64,000 nt of DNA from CAZOJJ01 sp964580105 (GTDB taxonomy: Bacteria > Bacteroidota > Rhodothermia > Rhodothermales > Rubricoccaceae), in assembly GCA_964580105.1 (NCBI GenBank), contig CAZOJJ010000008.1:20635-84634 (forward strand). The letters are read 5' to 3'. Within the stretch, counting starts at the first letter, position 1; the number at the start of each line of letters is the position of its first letter. A model generated the notes under the pieces. The model was not told where the DNA came from and did no database searches. It saw only the letters and a list, made by a program, of their open reading frames with translations. Below, piece after piece: positions 7,500 through 16,286 of the stretch. A program made the translations under genes and the position numbers.

Positions 7500-10400
7500 C
7501 TATCCGAGTCGCGCCAAGTACTCCGTCGGCGTGAGGCCGTGGACGCGCTTGAAGTCGGCCGCGAACTTGCCGGCGTGCGCGTGGCCGACGGCGGCGGCCA
7601 CCTGCTTGATGGAGCCGTATCGCTGGGCCAGGAGGTCCGCGGCGCGCTGCATGCGCATCCGGCGGATGAGTGAGAGCGGCGTCGTCCCGACCGCCTTCAA
7701 CGCCCGCTCCAGCGAGCGTCGGCTGGCCCCGACGTCCTCGGCGAGGGTCTCGACCGAGAGCGCCGGGTCGGCCATCCGCGCCTCGACGGCCTCACGGACG
7801 CAGTCGAGGAATGCCTTTTGGGTGGGCGTCACCTCGACCGACGACGCTTCGAGGCGGAACGTCTGGCTGAAGCGATCGCGGAGTGTGCGGTGGCGGGCCA
7901 GCACGTTGGCGAGGCGGGCCAGGAGGGTCTCGACGTGAAACGGCTTGAAGAGGTAATCGTCCACGCCGGCGGTCAGACCGGCGACGCGGTCGGTCTCGCT
8001 CGTCTTCGCCGTGAGCACGACGACCGGCGTGTGTTGCAATGTCGGGTCGGCCTTGAGGCGGGCGACGAGCGCGTGGCCGTCGAGGCTCGGCATCATTACG
8101 TCGGTCAGGATGAGGTCCGGCCGCCGGGTGCGGGCCAGCGCCCAGGCCGCCTCGCCGTCGGCGGCTTCGAGGACGCGGTAGTGGGGGGCCAGCGCGCGGC
8201 GGAGGAAGGCGCGCAGGTCGGGGTGGTCCTCCACGACGAGGACGGCGGGGGCGCCGGGCGGCGATGCCGGCCCCTCATCCTCGCCCGCCTCGTCGTCGTG
8301 GTGGACGGGCTCCAGCAACGCGCTCCGCCGTGCGCCGTTGATCTCGCTGTCCGTCGCCCCTTCCGACGCGGCGGGGAGCGGGAGGCGCACCTCGAAGGCG
8401 CTCCCGACGCCGGGTTCGCTCTCGACGTGGACGGTGCCGCCGCAGGCCTCGGCCAACTCGCGCACGAGGGCCAGCCCGAGCCCGGCCCCGCCGTGCGCCC
8501 CGTCGGCCTGGAAGAAGCGGTCGAAGAGCCGCTCGGCGTCCCCGGGCGCCACGCCCGGCCCCTCGTCCTCCACGAGGAAGACGACGTCGGCCCCGTCCTC
8601 GCGCACGCGGAGCGCCACGCGCCCGCCGCGCGGCGTGAACTTGAGCGCGTTGGCGAGGAGGTTCGAGACGATCTTCTCCAGCACGTCGGCGTCGAAGCGC
8701 CGGCAGGGGTGGGCGAGCCGGATGCGGCGGCGGAGGGTGACGCCGTGCCGCTCGGCGAGAGGGACGAACACGTCGGCGAGGTGGTCGGCCCAGGCGGCGA
8801 GGTCGCCGGGGCGCGGGCGCAGTGTCACCTCGCCGGCGTCGAGGCGGGCGAGGTCGAGCAGCTGCTCGACGAGGGCGAGGAGGCGGCGGGCGCTCCGCTG
8901 CATCGCGGTGAGATCGCGGCGCCGTTCCGGCGGCAGCGCGGGGTCGTCGAGAAGCTGCTCCAGCGGGCCGAGGAGCAGGGTGAGCGGCGTCCTGAACTCG
9001 TGGGAGACGTTGGCGAAGAACCGGCTCTTCGCCTCGTCGAGCGCGCGGAGCCGCCCGTTCGCGCGGCGGAGCTCGGCCGTCTGCTCGGCCACGCGCACCT
9101 CGAGCGAGGCGTTGAGGTCCCGGAGTGCCGCTTCGCGCTCGGCCAGCGTCCCGGCCATCCGGTTGAACCCGTCGGCGAGCGCGCCCACCTCGTCGCGGTA
9201 GAGCACCGGGACGCGGACGGCGCGCTCGCCGGCCGTCATCCGCGCGACGCCCTCGGCCAGCGCCTCGACCGGGCGCACGACGTAGGCGTGGATGAGCAGC
9301 GGGAACAGCGCGAGGATCAGCGCCACGCTCACGAGGATGATCCACGCCAGCCGCGCCTCACGCGGGTGCGCGAACGCCCGGTAGACGAGGGCGTAGTCGT
9401 CCAGCAGCGTCTGTCCCGCCGGGAGGGCAGCCTGCGCCTCGGGGAAGGGCAGGGCGCCCGCGCCTGGCCCACCGGGATGGACCGCCCGGAGGGCGTTGGT
9501 CGGGACGAGCCCGAGCCGCCCGTAGGTGAGGTCGATCCGGCCGTCGCGGTGGAGGACGACCTCGAACGTGCTCGGCGAGAGGTTCCGCAACCCCCTCACG
9601 TCCTCCCACGTCACCACCACGCGGTCGGGCGTGCGGGCGAGGGTCACGGCCCCACCGAACTCCGGGTTGAAGTCGGCGTAGAGCGGGGCGACGACGGGCG
9701 CCTCAGGGAGCCGGCGGACGTGCGACCACGAGTGCGGCGCGACGGGCCCGAACGCGACGAGCCCGTCGTCGTGGATCCACGCCTCGCGGTACGTTCGCCC
9801 GTGGAACGGGAACGCGAACGGGAGCGCGATCCGCGCCGCGTCGAAGTTGCTCAGCGGGAGCGGCGACGCATCTGCCGGGTCGAACGCGGCCGGGGCATTC
9901 GAGACCGCGTAGCCGCCCCCTGCCGCGGGCGTGAGCCGGTAGCCACGCCCCTCGGGCAGGCGGATGCCCGCATCGTGGGCGAGGCTCCGCGGGGTCTGCA
10001 CGATGAGGCTGCCGGCCCCCACCACGGCCAGCACCGTCATCAGCGAGACCGCCGTCACCTTCGCGCTGAACGACGATGGCTCCGGCGTGTGCCGGAAGAA
10101 CATCGCCGCGAAGTACACGTGCGCCGCGAACTGGAGCCCCAGGTACCCCGAGTAAAACGCCTGATGGTCCATCAGCCCGGCGTAGGACAGCGTGCTGAAC
10201 AGGCCCGGCACGATGATGAGGCCGAACCACAGCGCGAGGGCGCGAAGGGTTCGGGCACGGGGATCGCGCAGGCGACGCCACGATGGCCGGCGGCCCGTCG
10301 CCTCCCGCTCGAAGTGCCGCGCCTTCCGCAGGCAGACGACGATCCCCCAGCCGGCCCACAGGACGAAGAGCGCGCTCTCCCAGGGGAACGGATACGCCCG

Positions 10401-10871
10401 TGCGTGCGCGAGGAGGACGAACACGGTCGCCGCCGCGAGCGCCGCCCACACCACGCCGCTGAGGACGGCGGCGGCGCGCGCTTCCCCGGCGAACGGATTG
10501 CCCCGGAAGCGGTAGGCGAACGCGAGGGCCAGGAAGAGCGTGGCGTGGATCAGCAGCCGCTCTGTGGCGTTGCCCCACGTGACGGCGTCCGTCGTCAGGG
10601 TGTAGACGGACGCCGCGGCCAGCTGGGCGAGGGCGAGGCAACTGAATCCCAGCCCCACGAGCCGGCTCACCCGGTCCCGCCCGTGTGCCACGAGGAGGTA
10701 CCCTCCGATCAGCCCGGCGAAGAGCGCCAGCACGAGCGCGGACGCCGCAGGGGGCTGGAGCAGGATTGGGGGCACGAGTCGTTCTTCGAGCGTGAGCGCA
10801 AGAACCTGGAGTTCGTTTACTTTTGAACCTACAGCACGCGGAGAGAACGCGGCAGCGATTTGCCCCGCCAC
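7500..10871 (-). CDS. Hybrid sensor kinase / response regulator / AraC regulator with NIDO-like periplasmic domain
   Basis: A whole two-component system in one protein of about 1,123 residues. In order: about seven N-terminal hydrophobic segments (roughly 45-280); a periplasmic beta-sandwich (about 330-480) with the nidogen-like pattern IALPFAFPFHGRTY, DDGLVAFG, APLYADFN, VVVTWEDVRG, FEVVLHRDGRIDLTYG; another TM segment and a HAMP-like linker; HisKA with SHEFRTP (His624); HATPase_c; a receiver with Asp924 in ILTDVMMP and Lys in FKPF; and a C-terminal AraC-type HTH. Start GTG 10871 is the first possible; GTG 10775, just before the first TM, is an alternative. Bacteroidota-type one-piece systems usually carry a beta-propeller sensor, so a NIDO-like sensor is unusual. 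The signal is unknown. Confidence 0.9.
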   Translation of the reverse strand: MAGQIAAAFSPRAVGSKVNELQVLALTLEERLVPPILLQPPAASALVLALFAGLIGGYLLVAHGRDRVSRLVGLGFSCLALAQLAAASVYTLTTDAVTWGNATERLLIHATLFLALAFAYRFRGNPFAGEARAAAVLSGVVWAALAAATVFVLLAHARAYPFPWESALFVLWAGWGIVVCLRKARHFEREATGRRPSWRRLRDPRARTLRALALWFGLIIVPGLFSTLSYAGLMDHQAFYSGYLGLQFAAHVYFAAMFFRHTPEPSSFSAKVTAVSLMTVLAVVGAGSLIVQTPRSLAHDAGIRLPEGRGYRLTPAAGGGYAVSNAPAAFDPADASPLPLSNFDAARIALPFAFPFHGRTYREAWIHDDGLVAFGPVAPHSWSHVRRLPEAPVVAPLYADFNPEFGGAVTLARTPDRVVVTWEDVRGLRNLSPSTFEVVLHRDGRIDLTYGRLGLVPTNALRAVHPGGPGAGALPFPEAQAALPAGQTLLDDYALVYRAFAHPREARLAWIILVSVALILALFPLLIHAYVVRPVEALAEGVARMTAGERAVRVPVLYRDEVGALADGFNRMAGTLAEREAALRDLNASLEVRVAEQTAELRRANGRLRALDEAKSRFFANVSHEFRTPLTLLLGPLEQLLDDPALPPERRRDLTAMQRSARRLLALVEQLLDLARLDAGEVTLRPRPGDLAAWADHLADVFVPLAERHGVTLRRRIRLAHPCRRFDADVLEKIVSNLLANALKFTPRGGRVALRVREDGADVVFLVEDEGPGVAPGDAERLFDRFFQADGAHGGAGLGLALVRELAEACGGTVHVESEPGVGSAFEVRLPLPAASEGATDSEINGARRSALLEPVHHDDEAGEDEGPASPPGAPAVLVVEDHPDLRAFLRRALAPHYRVLEAADGEAAWALARTRRPDLILTDVMMPSLDGHALVARLKADPTLQHTPVVVLTAKTSETDRVAGLTAGVDDYLFKPFHVETLLARLANVLARHRTLRDRFSQTFRLEASSVEVTPTQKAFLDCVREAVEARMADPALSVETLAEDVGASRRSLERALKAVGTTPLSLIRRMRMQRAADLLAQRYGSIKQVAAAVGHAHAGKFAADFKRVHGLTPTEYLARLG

Positions 10872-10991
10872 GTCTCGCTCTGTCGGATATCGCGCCCACC
10901 TTGTCGCGGACGGCGCTCGAGAAGGCGTGAACTCACCCGGATCGGGCGCGTAGCCCGCGAAGCTTCATCGTCCGGGGCGGCGGTTCCGGGT

Positions 10992-10998
10992 TATGTTG
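10992..10998 (+). promoter_or_regulatory. -7-like element before uvrD
   Basis: TATGTTG, 27 nt before the ATG at 11026; a variant of the TAnCTT element seen elsewhere. If used, the upstream ATG (10993) is not in the transcript, which decides the start. Confidence 0.4.
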
Positions 10999-11025
10999 GA
11001 GGCCACACCCCCGGAGCCCCCGCCG

Positions 11026-13443
11026 ATGGCCCGCACCTTCGCTCTCCAGCCCGACGAACCCACGCAGGTGGCCGAACCGCGCGGCCCCACCGAGGCCGAC
11101 CTGAAGGAGGCCGAGGCCCTCATCGCCGGGCTCAACGAGGCGCAGGCCGAGGCGGCGCGCACCACCGAAGGGCCGGTCATGATCGTGGCCGGGCCGGGCA
11201 GCGGCAAGACGCGCACGCTCACCCACCGCATCGCCTACCTCCTCGCGGCGAAGAAGGCGTGGCCGAGCCAGATCCTCGCCCTCACCTTCACCAACAAGGC
11301 CGCCCGCGAGATGCGCGAGCGCGTGACGAAGCTGGTCGGCCCCGACGCGGCGAAGGGCCTCTGGATGGGCACGTTCCACTCCATCTTCGCCCGCATCCTC
11401 CGCCGCGAGGCCGAGCGGATCGGGTTCACGAAGGACTTCTCGATCTACGACACGGCCGACACCGAGGGGCTGCTCAAGAACCTCATGCCCCGCTACCAGG
11501 TCGACCCCAAGAAGTTCACCCCGCGCGCCGTGCGCGGGCGGATCTCCGGGGCGAAGAACCAGCTCGTCTCGCCCGAGGAGTACCTCCGCCTCGCGGGCGA
11601 CCCCTTCGAGGAGGTCACGGCCAAGCTCTACGGGCCCTACGACGAAGCCCTCCGCCGCGCCAACGCGATGGACTTCGACGACCTCCTCGCGTGGCCGCTC
11701 CGCCTCTTCGAGCAGCACCCGGACGTCCTCGCGCAGTACCAGCTGCGCTGGCGCTACCTCCACATCGACGAGTACCAGGACACCAACCGCGCGCAGTACC
11801 TCCTCGCCAGGCGCCTCGCCGCGAAGCACCGCAACCTCTGCGTCGTCGGCGACGACGCGCAGTCCATCTACGCCTTCCGCGGGGCCGACATCCAGAACAT
11901 CCTCTCCTTCCAGAAGGACTACCCCGAGGCGCGCACCATCCGCCTGGAGCAGAACTACCGCTCCACCGGCCGCATCCTCCGCCTCGCCGACGCCATCATC
12001 CGCAACAACCGCGACCAACTCGACAAGACGCTCTGGACGGACAACCCCGAGGGCGACCACGTCGTGCTGATGGAGGCGCTCTCCGAACGCGACGAGGCGC
12101 AGAAGATCGAGCGCACCATCCGCGACCTCTACGTCCGTGTCGGCCTCCGCTACCGCGACTTCGCCGTGCTCTACCGGACGAACGCGCAGAGCCGCTCCAT
12201 CGAGGAGGCCCTCCGGCGCGGCGGCATCCCGTACCGCATCGTCGGCGGCACGTCGTTCTACCAGCGCAAGGAGATCAAGGACGCGCTGGCCTACCTCCGC
12301 CTGGCGGTCAACCCGCAGGACGAGGCCAGCCTCCTCCGCGTCATCAACACGCCCACGCGCGGCATCGGGGACAAGACGGTCGAGCGGCTGCGCGCGTACG
12401 CCGCCGAGCACCGGCTGAGCCTCTGGCAGGCGCTCCAGGAGCCGGCGGGCGCCGGCCTCGGCGGGCGCGCGGCCGGGGCCGTCCAGGACTTCGCGTTCCT
12501 GATCGGCCGCTTCGCCTCCAAGGTCGAAACGGCCCCGGCCGACGAGCTCGCGCGGGAGCTCATCCAGGCCTCCGGCCTTCTGCAAGCCCTCCGCGACGAG
12601 AACACCCCCGAGGCGCTCGTCCGCCTCGAAAACGTCCACGAGCTGCTCAACGCCGTGGCCGAGTTCGCCCAGAGCGGCGAGGGCGCGACGCTCTCGGCGT
12701 TCCTCCAGGAGGTCTCCCTCGTGGCCGACGTGGACGGCATGCAGGAGGATGACAACCGCGTCACGCTCATGACGCTCCACGCCTCGAAGGGGTTGGAGTT
12801 CAAGGCGGTCTTCGTGGCCGGGCTGGAGGAGGGGCTCTTCCCGCTCTCGGCGGCGGCGCAGGACCCGAAGGAGCTGGAGGAGGAGCGCCGCCTGTTCTAC
12901 GTCGGCGTGACGCGGGCCGAGGAGGCCCTCTTCCTCTCGTACGCCCGCAGCCGCTTCCGCTACGGCGAGCAGCAGAGCGCCGTCCGCAGCCGCTTCCTCG
13001 ACGAGATCCAAGCCGACGACGTGATCCGCACCGAGGCCGGCCGCTCCTTCGAAGCCCGGCGCGGCCGGTTCACGATGGACGACGAGGGCGAAGGCTACGC
13101 GCGTTCGTCGCGATCCACGAGCGGGCGCGCGTCGTCGCCGAGGCGGACGGGGGAGTACAGCCAGATGGACCCGTACTACTACCGCCGGTCGCTCCGGCCG
13201 GAGGCGAAGACGCCCGCCTCGGGCGGGCGGCGCATCGAGTACGACGCGGAGCACGAGGCCGGCTACACGTTCGGCGAGGGCGCCGTCGTGCCCGGCGTGC
13301 GCGTCCAGCACGGCACGTTCGGGACCGGCAAGGTGCTCGCCGTCGAGGGTACGGGCGAGCGGGCGACGGCGACCGTTTTCTTCAAGAACGTCGGGCAGAA
13401 GAAGCTGAAGCTGCGGTTCGCCCGGCTCAAGGTGATCGGGTGA
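11026..13443 (+). CDS. UvrD/PcrA-type SF1A DNA helicase
   Basis: 805-residue 3'-5' DNA helicase of UvrD/PcrA/Rep type, acting in excision repair and replication-fork processing. Motifs in order: Q-motif LNEAQAEAA, Walker A AGPGSGKT (55-62, Lys61), FTNKAAREM (Ia), HIDEYQDTN (II), VGDDAQSIYAFRGA (III), EQNYRS (IV), TLHASKGLEF (V) and VGVTRAEE (VI). The C-terminus has the Tudor-like tail (HGTFGTGKV to LRFARLKVIG) that binds RNA polymerase in PcrA/UvrD. ATG 11026 is chosen over ATG 10993 because the latter lies within a TATGTTG promoter-like element. Its TGA is the left arm of a terminator shared with arr. Confidence 0.95.
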   Translation: MARTFALQPDEPTQVAEPRGPTEADLKEAEALIAGLNEAQAEAARTTEGPVMIVAGPGSGKTRTLTHRIAYLLAAKKAWPSQILALTFTNKAAREMRERVTKLVGPDAAKGLWMGTFHSIFARILRREAERIGFTKDFSIYDTADTEGLLKNLMPRYQVDPKKFTPRAVRGRISGAKNQLVSPEEYLRLAGDPFEEVTAKLYGPYDEALRRANAMDFDDLLAWPLRLFEQHPDVLAQYQLRWRYLHIDEYQDTNRAQYLLARRLAAKHRNLCVVGDDAQSIYAFRGADIQNILSFQKDYPEARTIRLEQNYRSTGRILRLADAIIRNNRDQLDKTLWTDNPEGDHVVLMEALSERDEAQKIERTIRDLYVRVGLRYRDFAVLYRTNAQSRSIEEALRRGGIPYRIVGGTSFYQRKEIKDALAYLRLAVNPQDEASLLRVINTPTRGIGDKTVERLRAYAAEHRLSLWQALQEPAGAGLGGRAAGAVQDFAFLIGRFASKVETAPADELARELIQASGLLQALRDENTPEALVRLENVHELLNAVAEFAQSGEGATLSAFLQEVSLVADVDGMQEDDNRVTLMTLHASKGLEFKAVFVAGLEEGLFPLSAAAQDPKELEEERRLFYVGVTRAEEALFLSYARSRFRYGEQQSAVRSRFLDEIQADDVIRTEAGRSFEARRGRFTMDDEGEGYARSSRSTSGRASSPRRTGEYSQMDPYYYRRSLRPEAKTPASGGRRIEYDAEHEAGYTFGEGAVVPGVRVQHGTFGTGKVLAVEGTGERATATVFFKNVGQKKLKLRFARLKVIG

Positions 13444-13494
13444 GCCCGGCGCGGTCGTCCGCGCACACCGTGGGTGCGGACGAGGCCGGGCTCA
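13441..13494. terminator. Bidirectional terminator built from both stop codons
   Basis: TGAGCCCGGC at 13441-13450 is the exact inverted complement of GCCGGGCTCA at 13485-13494, with an inner stem GTCCGC/GCGGAC. The first three bases are the uvrD stop, and the last three (read on minus) are the arr stop. No T tract on either side. Confidence 0.65.
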
Positions 13495-13905
13495 GTCCTC
13501 GATGGCCTCGATGCCCTGCCGCTTGAGCTCCTCCAGATGGTCCCGCATGGCCTGGAGCTGCTCGGGCGGGTGCCCCTGCCAGTCCGTGACTTCGCCCGTG
13601 ACCCGCAGCGGGTCCCGCGTGCGGTAGGACTTCGTCGGGTTGCCCGGGTACTTCTTGTCCGTCAGGTTGGGGTCGTCCTCGATGGGGCCGGTCGGCTCCA
13701 CGATGTAGATCCGGCCGCGCCCTTCGCCGACGGCCAGTTCGGCCCCCCAGGTGGCCGCGTCCAGGGTGGCGGTGAGGTAGACGTAGGCCGCCTTCTTCCT
13801 CGCGCCGTAATTGGAACGGTAGCCGGGCGCGATCAGGTCACCCGGCTTCAGGTCGGCCTTCGTGCCGTGGTAATACCGCGGTGCGTTCGGGTCGTTGGTG
13901 GCCAT
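13492..13905 (-). CDS. arr: Arr-type rifampin ADP-ribosyltransferase
   Basis: 137-residue cytosolic mono-ADP-ribosyltransferase of the Arr family, which inactivates rifamycins with NAD+. Full family length: YYHGTKADLKPGDLI, SNYGARKKAAYVYLT, GRGRIYIVEPTGPIEDDP and KYPGNPTKSYR are the family hallmarks. The triad His13, Tyr43 and Asp78 matches His19/Tyr49/Asp84 of the M. smegmatis enzyme by spacing. It stands alone between uvrD and a SulP gene, with its own TACCTTT element upstream; no transposon or other resistance gene is near, so it looks chromosomal and intrinsic. Activity on rifampin is inferred from the family only. Confidence 0.92.
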   Translation of the reverse strand: MATNDPNAPRYYHGTKADLKPGDLIAPGYRSNYGARKKAAYVYLTATLDAATWGAELAVGEGRGRIYIVEPTGPIEDDPNLTDKKYPGNPTKSYRTRDPLRVTGEVTDWQGHPPEQLQAMRDHLEELKRQGIEAIED

Positions 13906-13970
13906 CGGTGGGTAGCTTCCGTGGTCCGGCGGTCCGGCCGCATCCCACGCGGAGCGGCCGGGCGAGCGAA

Positions 13971-13977
13971 AAAGGTA
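13971..13977 (-). promoter_or_regulatory. -7-like element before arr
   Basis: TACCTTT on the minus strand, 66 nt before the arr start, within the 146-nt gap after the sulP stop. Confidence 0.35.
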
Positions 13978-14051
13978 GCCGCGGACGGCGGCCGGAGCCG
14001 GAAAGCCGGTTCTACGTGGACGGACGCGTCGCCCGCCCTGGACGGAACGCG

Positions 14052-15725
14052 CTACGCCGCCGGCTCGCCGACGAGCTCGCGCGCCCGCGCCAGCGCCGCC
14101 GCCAGGTCCCCCACGACGTTCGCGTCGCCGAGGCGGGCCAGGAGCCCCGACCGCTCCAGCACGACGAGCGGCTGGGCGTGCACGCCCACGAGCACGAGCG
14201 CCGGCCCCTGTCGCTCGGCTTCGTTCTGGAGCGTCTCCAGCGCCCGCAGGCCCGTCGCGTCGAGGGCCAGGACGTCGCGCATCTGGAGCACGAGCACGCG
14301 CGGCGTCCGCTCGATGGCCGCGAGCGACGAGGCGAACTTGTGCGCGGCCCCGAAGAAGAACGGCCCCGACACCTCGAACACCTCCACGCCGGCCGGCTTG
14401 GCCCGGAGCGCGGCGGCCTCGGCCGCATCCACGGGTGGGTCCGCCTCGTCGTCGCCCCGGAGGGCGCGGACGCCGGCCACCTCGGCCATCCGCCGCATGA
14501 ACAGGAACGCCGCGAGCACGACGCCCACCTGGATGGCCACCGTGAGGTCCACGAACACCGTCAGCCCGAACGTGACCACGAGCACGAGCGCGTCGCTCCG
14601 CGTGGAGGCCCGGAGCACGCGGGCGAACAGGTGCGCCTCGCTCATGTTGTAGGCGACGACGAACAGGATGCCGGCCAGGACGGGCATCGGGACGAGCGCG
14701 GCCCACCGGCCCGCCGCCACGAGGATGACGAGGAGGGTGAGGGCGTGGACCATCCCGGCGATGGGCGTCCGCCCGCCCGCCTTCACGTTCGTGGCCGTCC
14801 GCGCGATGGCGCCGGTGGCGGGGAGGCCGCCGAAGAGGGGGGAGGCCAGGTTCGCCACGCCCTGGGCGACGAGCTCGGCGTTCGAGCGGTGCCGCCGGCC
14901 CGTCATCCCATCGGCGACGACGGCCGAGAGCAGGCTCTCGATGGCGGCCAGGAGCGCGATGGAGACGGCCGGCGAGACGAGCTCCGGCAGCATCGCCGGG
15001 TCCACGCGCGGGAGGCGCGGGGCCGGGACCCCGCTCGGGACGGCCCCGAACCGGCTCCCGATGGTCTCCACCGGGAGGTCGAACGCGGCCACGGCCGCCG
15101 TCGCGGCGAGCAGCGCCACGAGCGAGGCGGGCACGCGCGGGGCCACGCGCGGCAGCCCGACGACCACGGCGACGGTCGCCGCCGTGAGGCCGAGCGCCCA
15201 CGGGTTGAGCGTGCCGAGGGCCTCGGCGTAGGCCGCCCACTTCGGGGCGAACGCGGCCGGCACCTCGGCCATGGCGAGCCCGAGCGCGTCGCGCACCTGC
15301 CCCGAGGCGATCACGACGGCGATGCCCGCCGTGAAGCCGACGGTGACGGGGTAGGGGACGTACCGGATGAGCCCGCCGAGGCGGGCCACGCCCATCGCCA
15401 CGAGGAGGCCGCCGGCCATGAGCGTCGCCACGGCGAGGCCGTCGTAGCCGAACTCCTGCACGACGCCGTAGACGAGGACGATGAAGGCGCCCGTCGGCCC
15501 GCCGATCTGGACGCGGCTCCCGCTCAGCGCCGAGATCAGGAACCCGGCCACGACGGCGGTGACGAGCCCCTGCTCCGGCTTGACGCCCGAGGCGATGGCG
15601 AAGGCGATGGCGAGCGGCAGGGCCACGACGCCGACGAGCAGGCCGGCGGCGAGGTCTCGCCCGAACGGAGCGCGGCCGTACCCCTCCCGGAGTACGGCCA
15701 CGAGTTTCGGCTCCAGCGAGTTCAA
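14052..15725 (-). CDS. SulP/SLC26-family anion transporter with STAS domain
   Basis: 557-residue inner-membrane anion transporter (sulfate, bicarbonate or other anions). Residues 20-420 give about 14 hydrophobic segments with SulP hallmarks (LAAGLLVGVVALPLAIAFAI; ALSGSRVQIGGPTGAFIVLV; SIALLAAIESLLSAVVAD; GGLPATGAIARTATN). A C-terminal STAS domain (about 450-550) has VFEVSGPFFFGAAHKF and LALDATGLRALE. The TTG at 15725 (NSLEPKLVAVLREG follows) is preferred to the TTG at 15779 because a terminator hairpin lies between 15758 and 15794. The substrate cannot be told; no carbonic anhydrase or sulfate gene is adjacent. Confidence 0.9.
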   Translation of the reverse strand: MNSLEPKLVAVLREGYGRAPFGRDLAAGLLVGVVALPLAIAFAIASGVKPEQGLVTAVVAGFLISALSGSRVQIGGPTGAFIVLVYGVVQEFGYDGLAVATLMAGGLLVAMGVARLGGLIRYVPYPVTVGFTAGIAVVIASGQVRDALGLAMAEVPAAFAPKWAAYAEALGTLNPWALGLTAATVAVVVGLPRVAPRVPASLVALLAATAAVAAFDLPVETIGSRFGAVPSGVPAPRLPRVDPAMLPELVSPAVSIALLAAIESLLSAVVADGMTGRRHRSNAELVAQGVANLASPLFGGLPATGAIARTATNVKAGGRTPIAGMVHALTLLVILVAAGRWAALVPMPVLAGILFVVAYNMSEAHLFARVLRASTRSDALVLVVTFGLTVFVDLTVAIQVGVVLAAFLFMRRMAEVAGVRALRGDDEADPPVDAAEAAALRAKPAGVEVFEVSGPFFFGAAHKFASSLAAIERTPRVLVLQMRDVLALDATGLRALETLQNEAERQGPALVLVGVHAQPLVVLERSGLLARLGDANVVGDLAAALARARELVGEPAA

Positions 15726-15757
15726 GGGACGTGCGCGGAAGCGGGGGTGGGGCCACG

Positions 15758-15794
15758 AAAAAGGGCCGCCCCAACGCAACGAGGCAGGGCGGCC
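15758..15794 (-). terminator. Rho-independent terminator, or attenuator ahead of sulP
   Basis: On the minus strand, GGCCGCCC and GGGCGGCC form an exact 8-bp stem around a 15-nt loop, followed by CTTTTT. It lies 113 nt after the stop of the small membrane protein gene and 33 nt before the sulP TTG start, so it can end the former or attenuate the latter. Confidence 0.75.
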
Positions 15795-15906
15795 GGCGCG
15801 GGGAAGGTAGGCGCGGGCGCACGGCGTGGCAAGCCGTCCGGCCCGCCTCGGGGGCGCGCGCGGCGGAGTTCCCGGCCTCTTCTCCGGCGCGGGCGACGCC
15901 GCCCCC

Positions 15907-16227
15907 TCACGTACACACGGTTCGCCCTTCGCAGAACAGCTCCAGGGCGAGGAACGCCAGGGCTACGAGGCCCGGTCCGCACAACGTCACCAGCGTGTAG
16001 AGGCCCAGCCGGCCGGGGGTCGTCCGCTTCCGCTGCCGCCAGAACAGGACGTTGCCCAGGACGACCGGGACCGGATAGAGCAGGATCGACGCCGCGACCG
16101 CCTGGGTCCAGAAGCTCGTTTCCGAGCCCGGCGCGTCGAACAGGAACAGCAGGAGGAACAGGCCGACGGGCCAGAGGAGCAGGGTGGCGGCGGCAAGGAG
16201 GTTGACGCCGAGGAGGAGCGGTTTCAT
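15907..16227 (-). CDS. Small membrane protein, unknown
   Basis: 106 residues from ATG 16227 (MKPLLLGVNLLAAATLLLWP). Three to four hydrophobic segments, at about 5-35, 45-65 and 80-100, joined by a basic loop (WRQRKRTTPGRLG); the tail has two Cys (CEGRTVCT). No family recognised. It follows the cupin gene by 59 nt on the same strand. Confidence 0.55.
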   Translation of the reverse strand: MKPLLLGVNLLAAATLLLWPVGLFLLLFLFDAPGSETSFWTQAVAASILLYPVPVVLGNVLFWRQRKRTTPGRLGLYTLVTLCGPGLVALAFLALELFCEGRTVCT

Positions 16228-16286
16228 GGCGGGTCGCCCGGCCGATGCCGTACGGTGTGCGTGGGATGGCGTGGGATGGAGCCGAG

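Noticed and set aside
15725..15779. TTG 15779 as an alternative sulP start
   Set aside because: It would place the coding start within the terminator hairpin; the extra residues lack homology.
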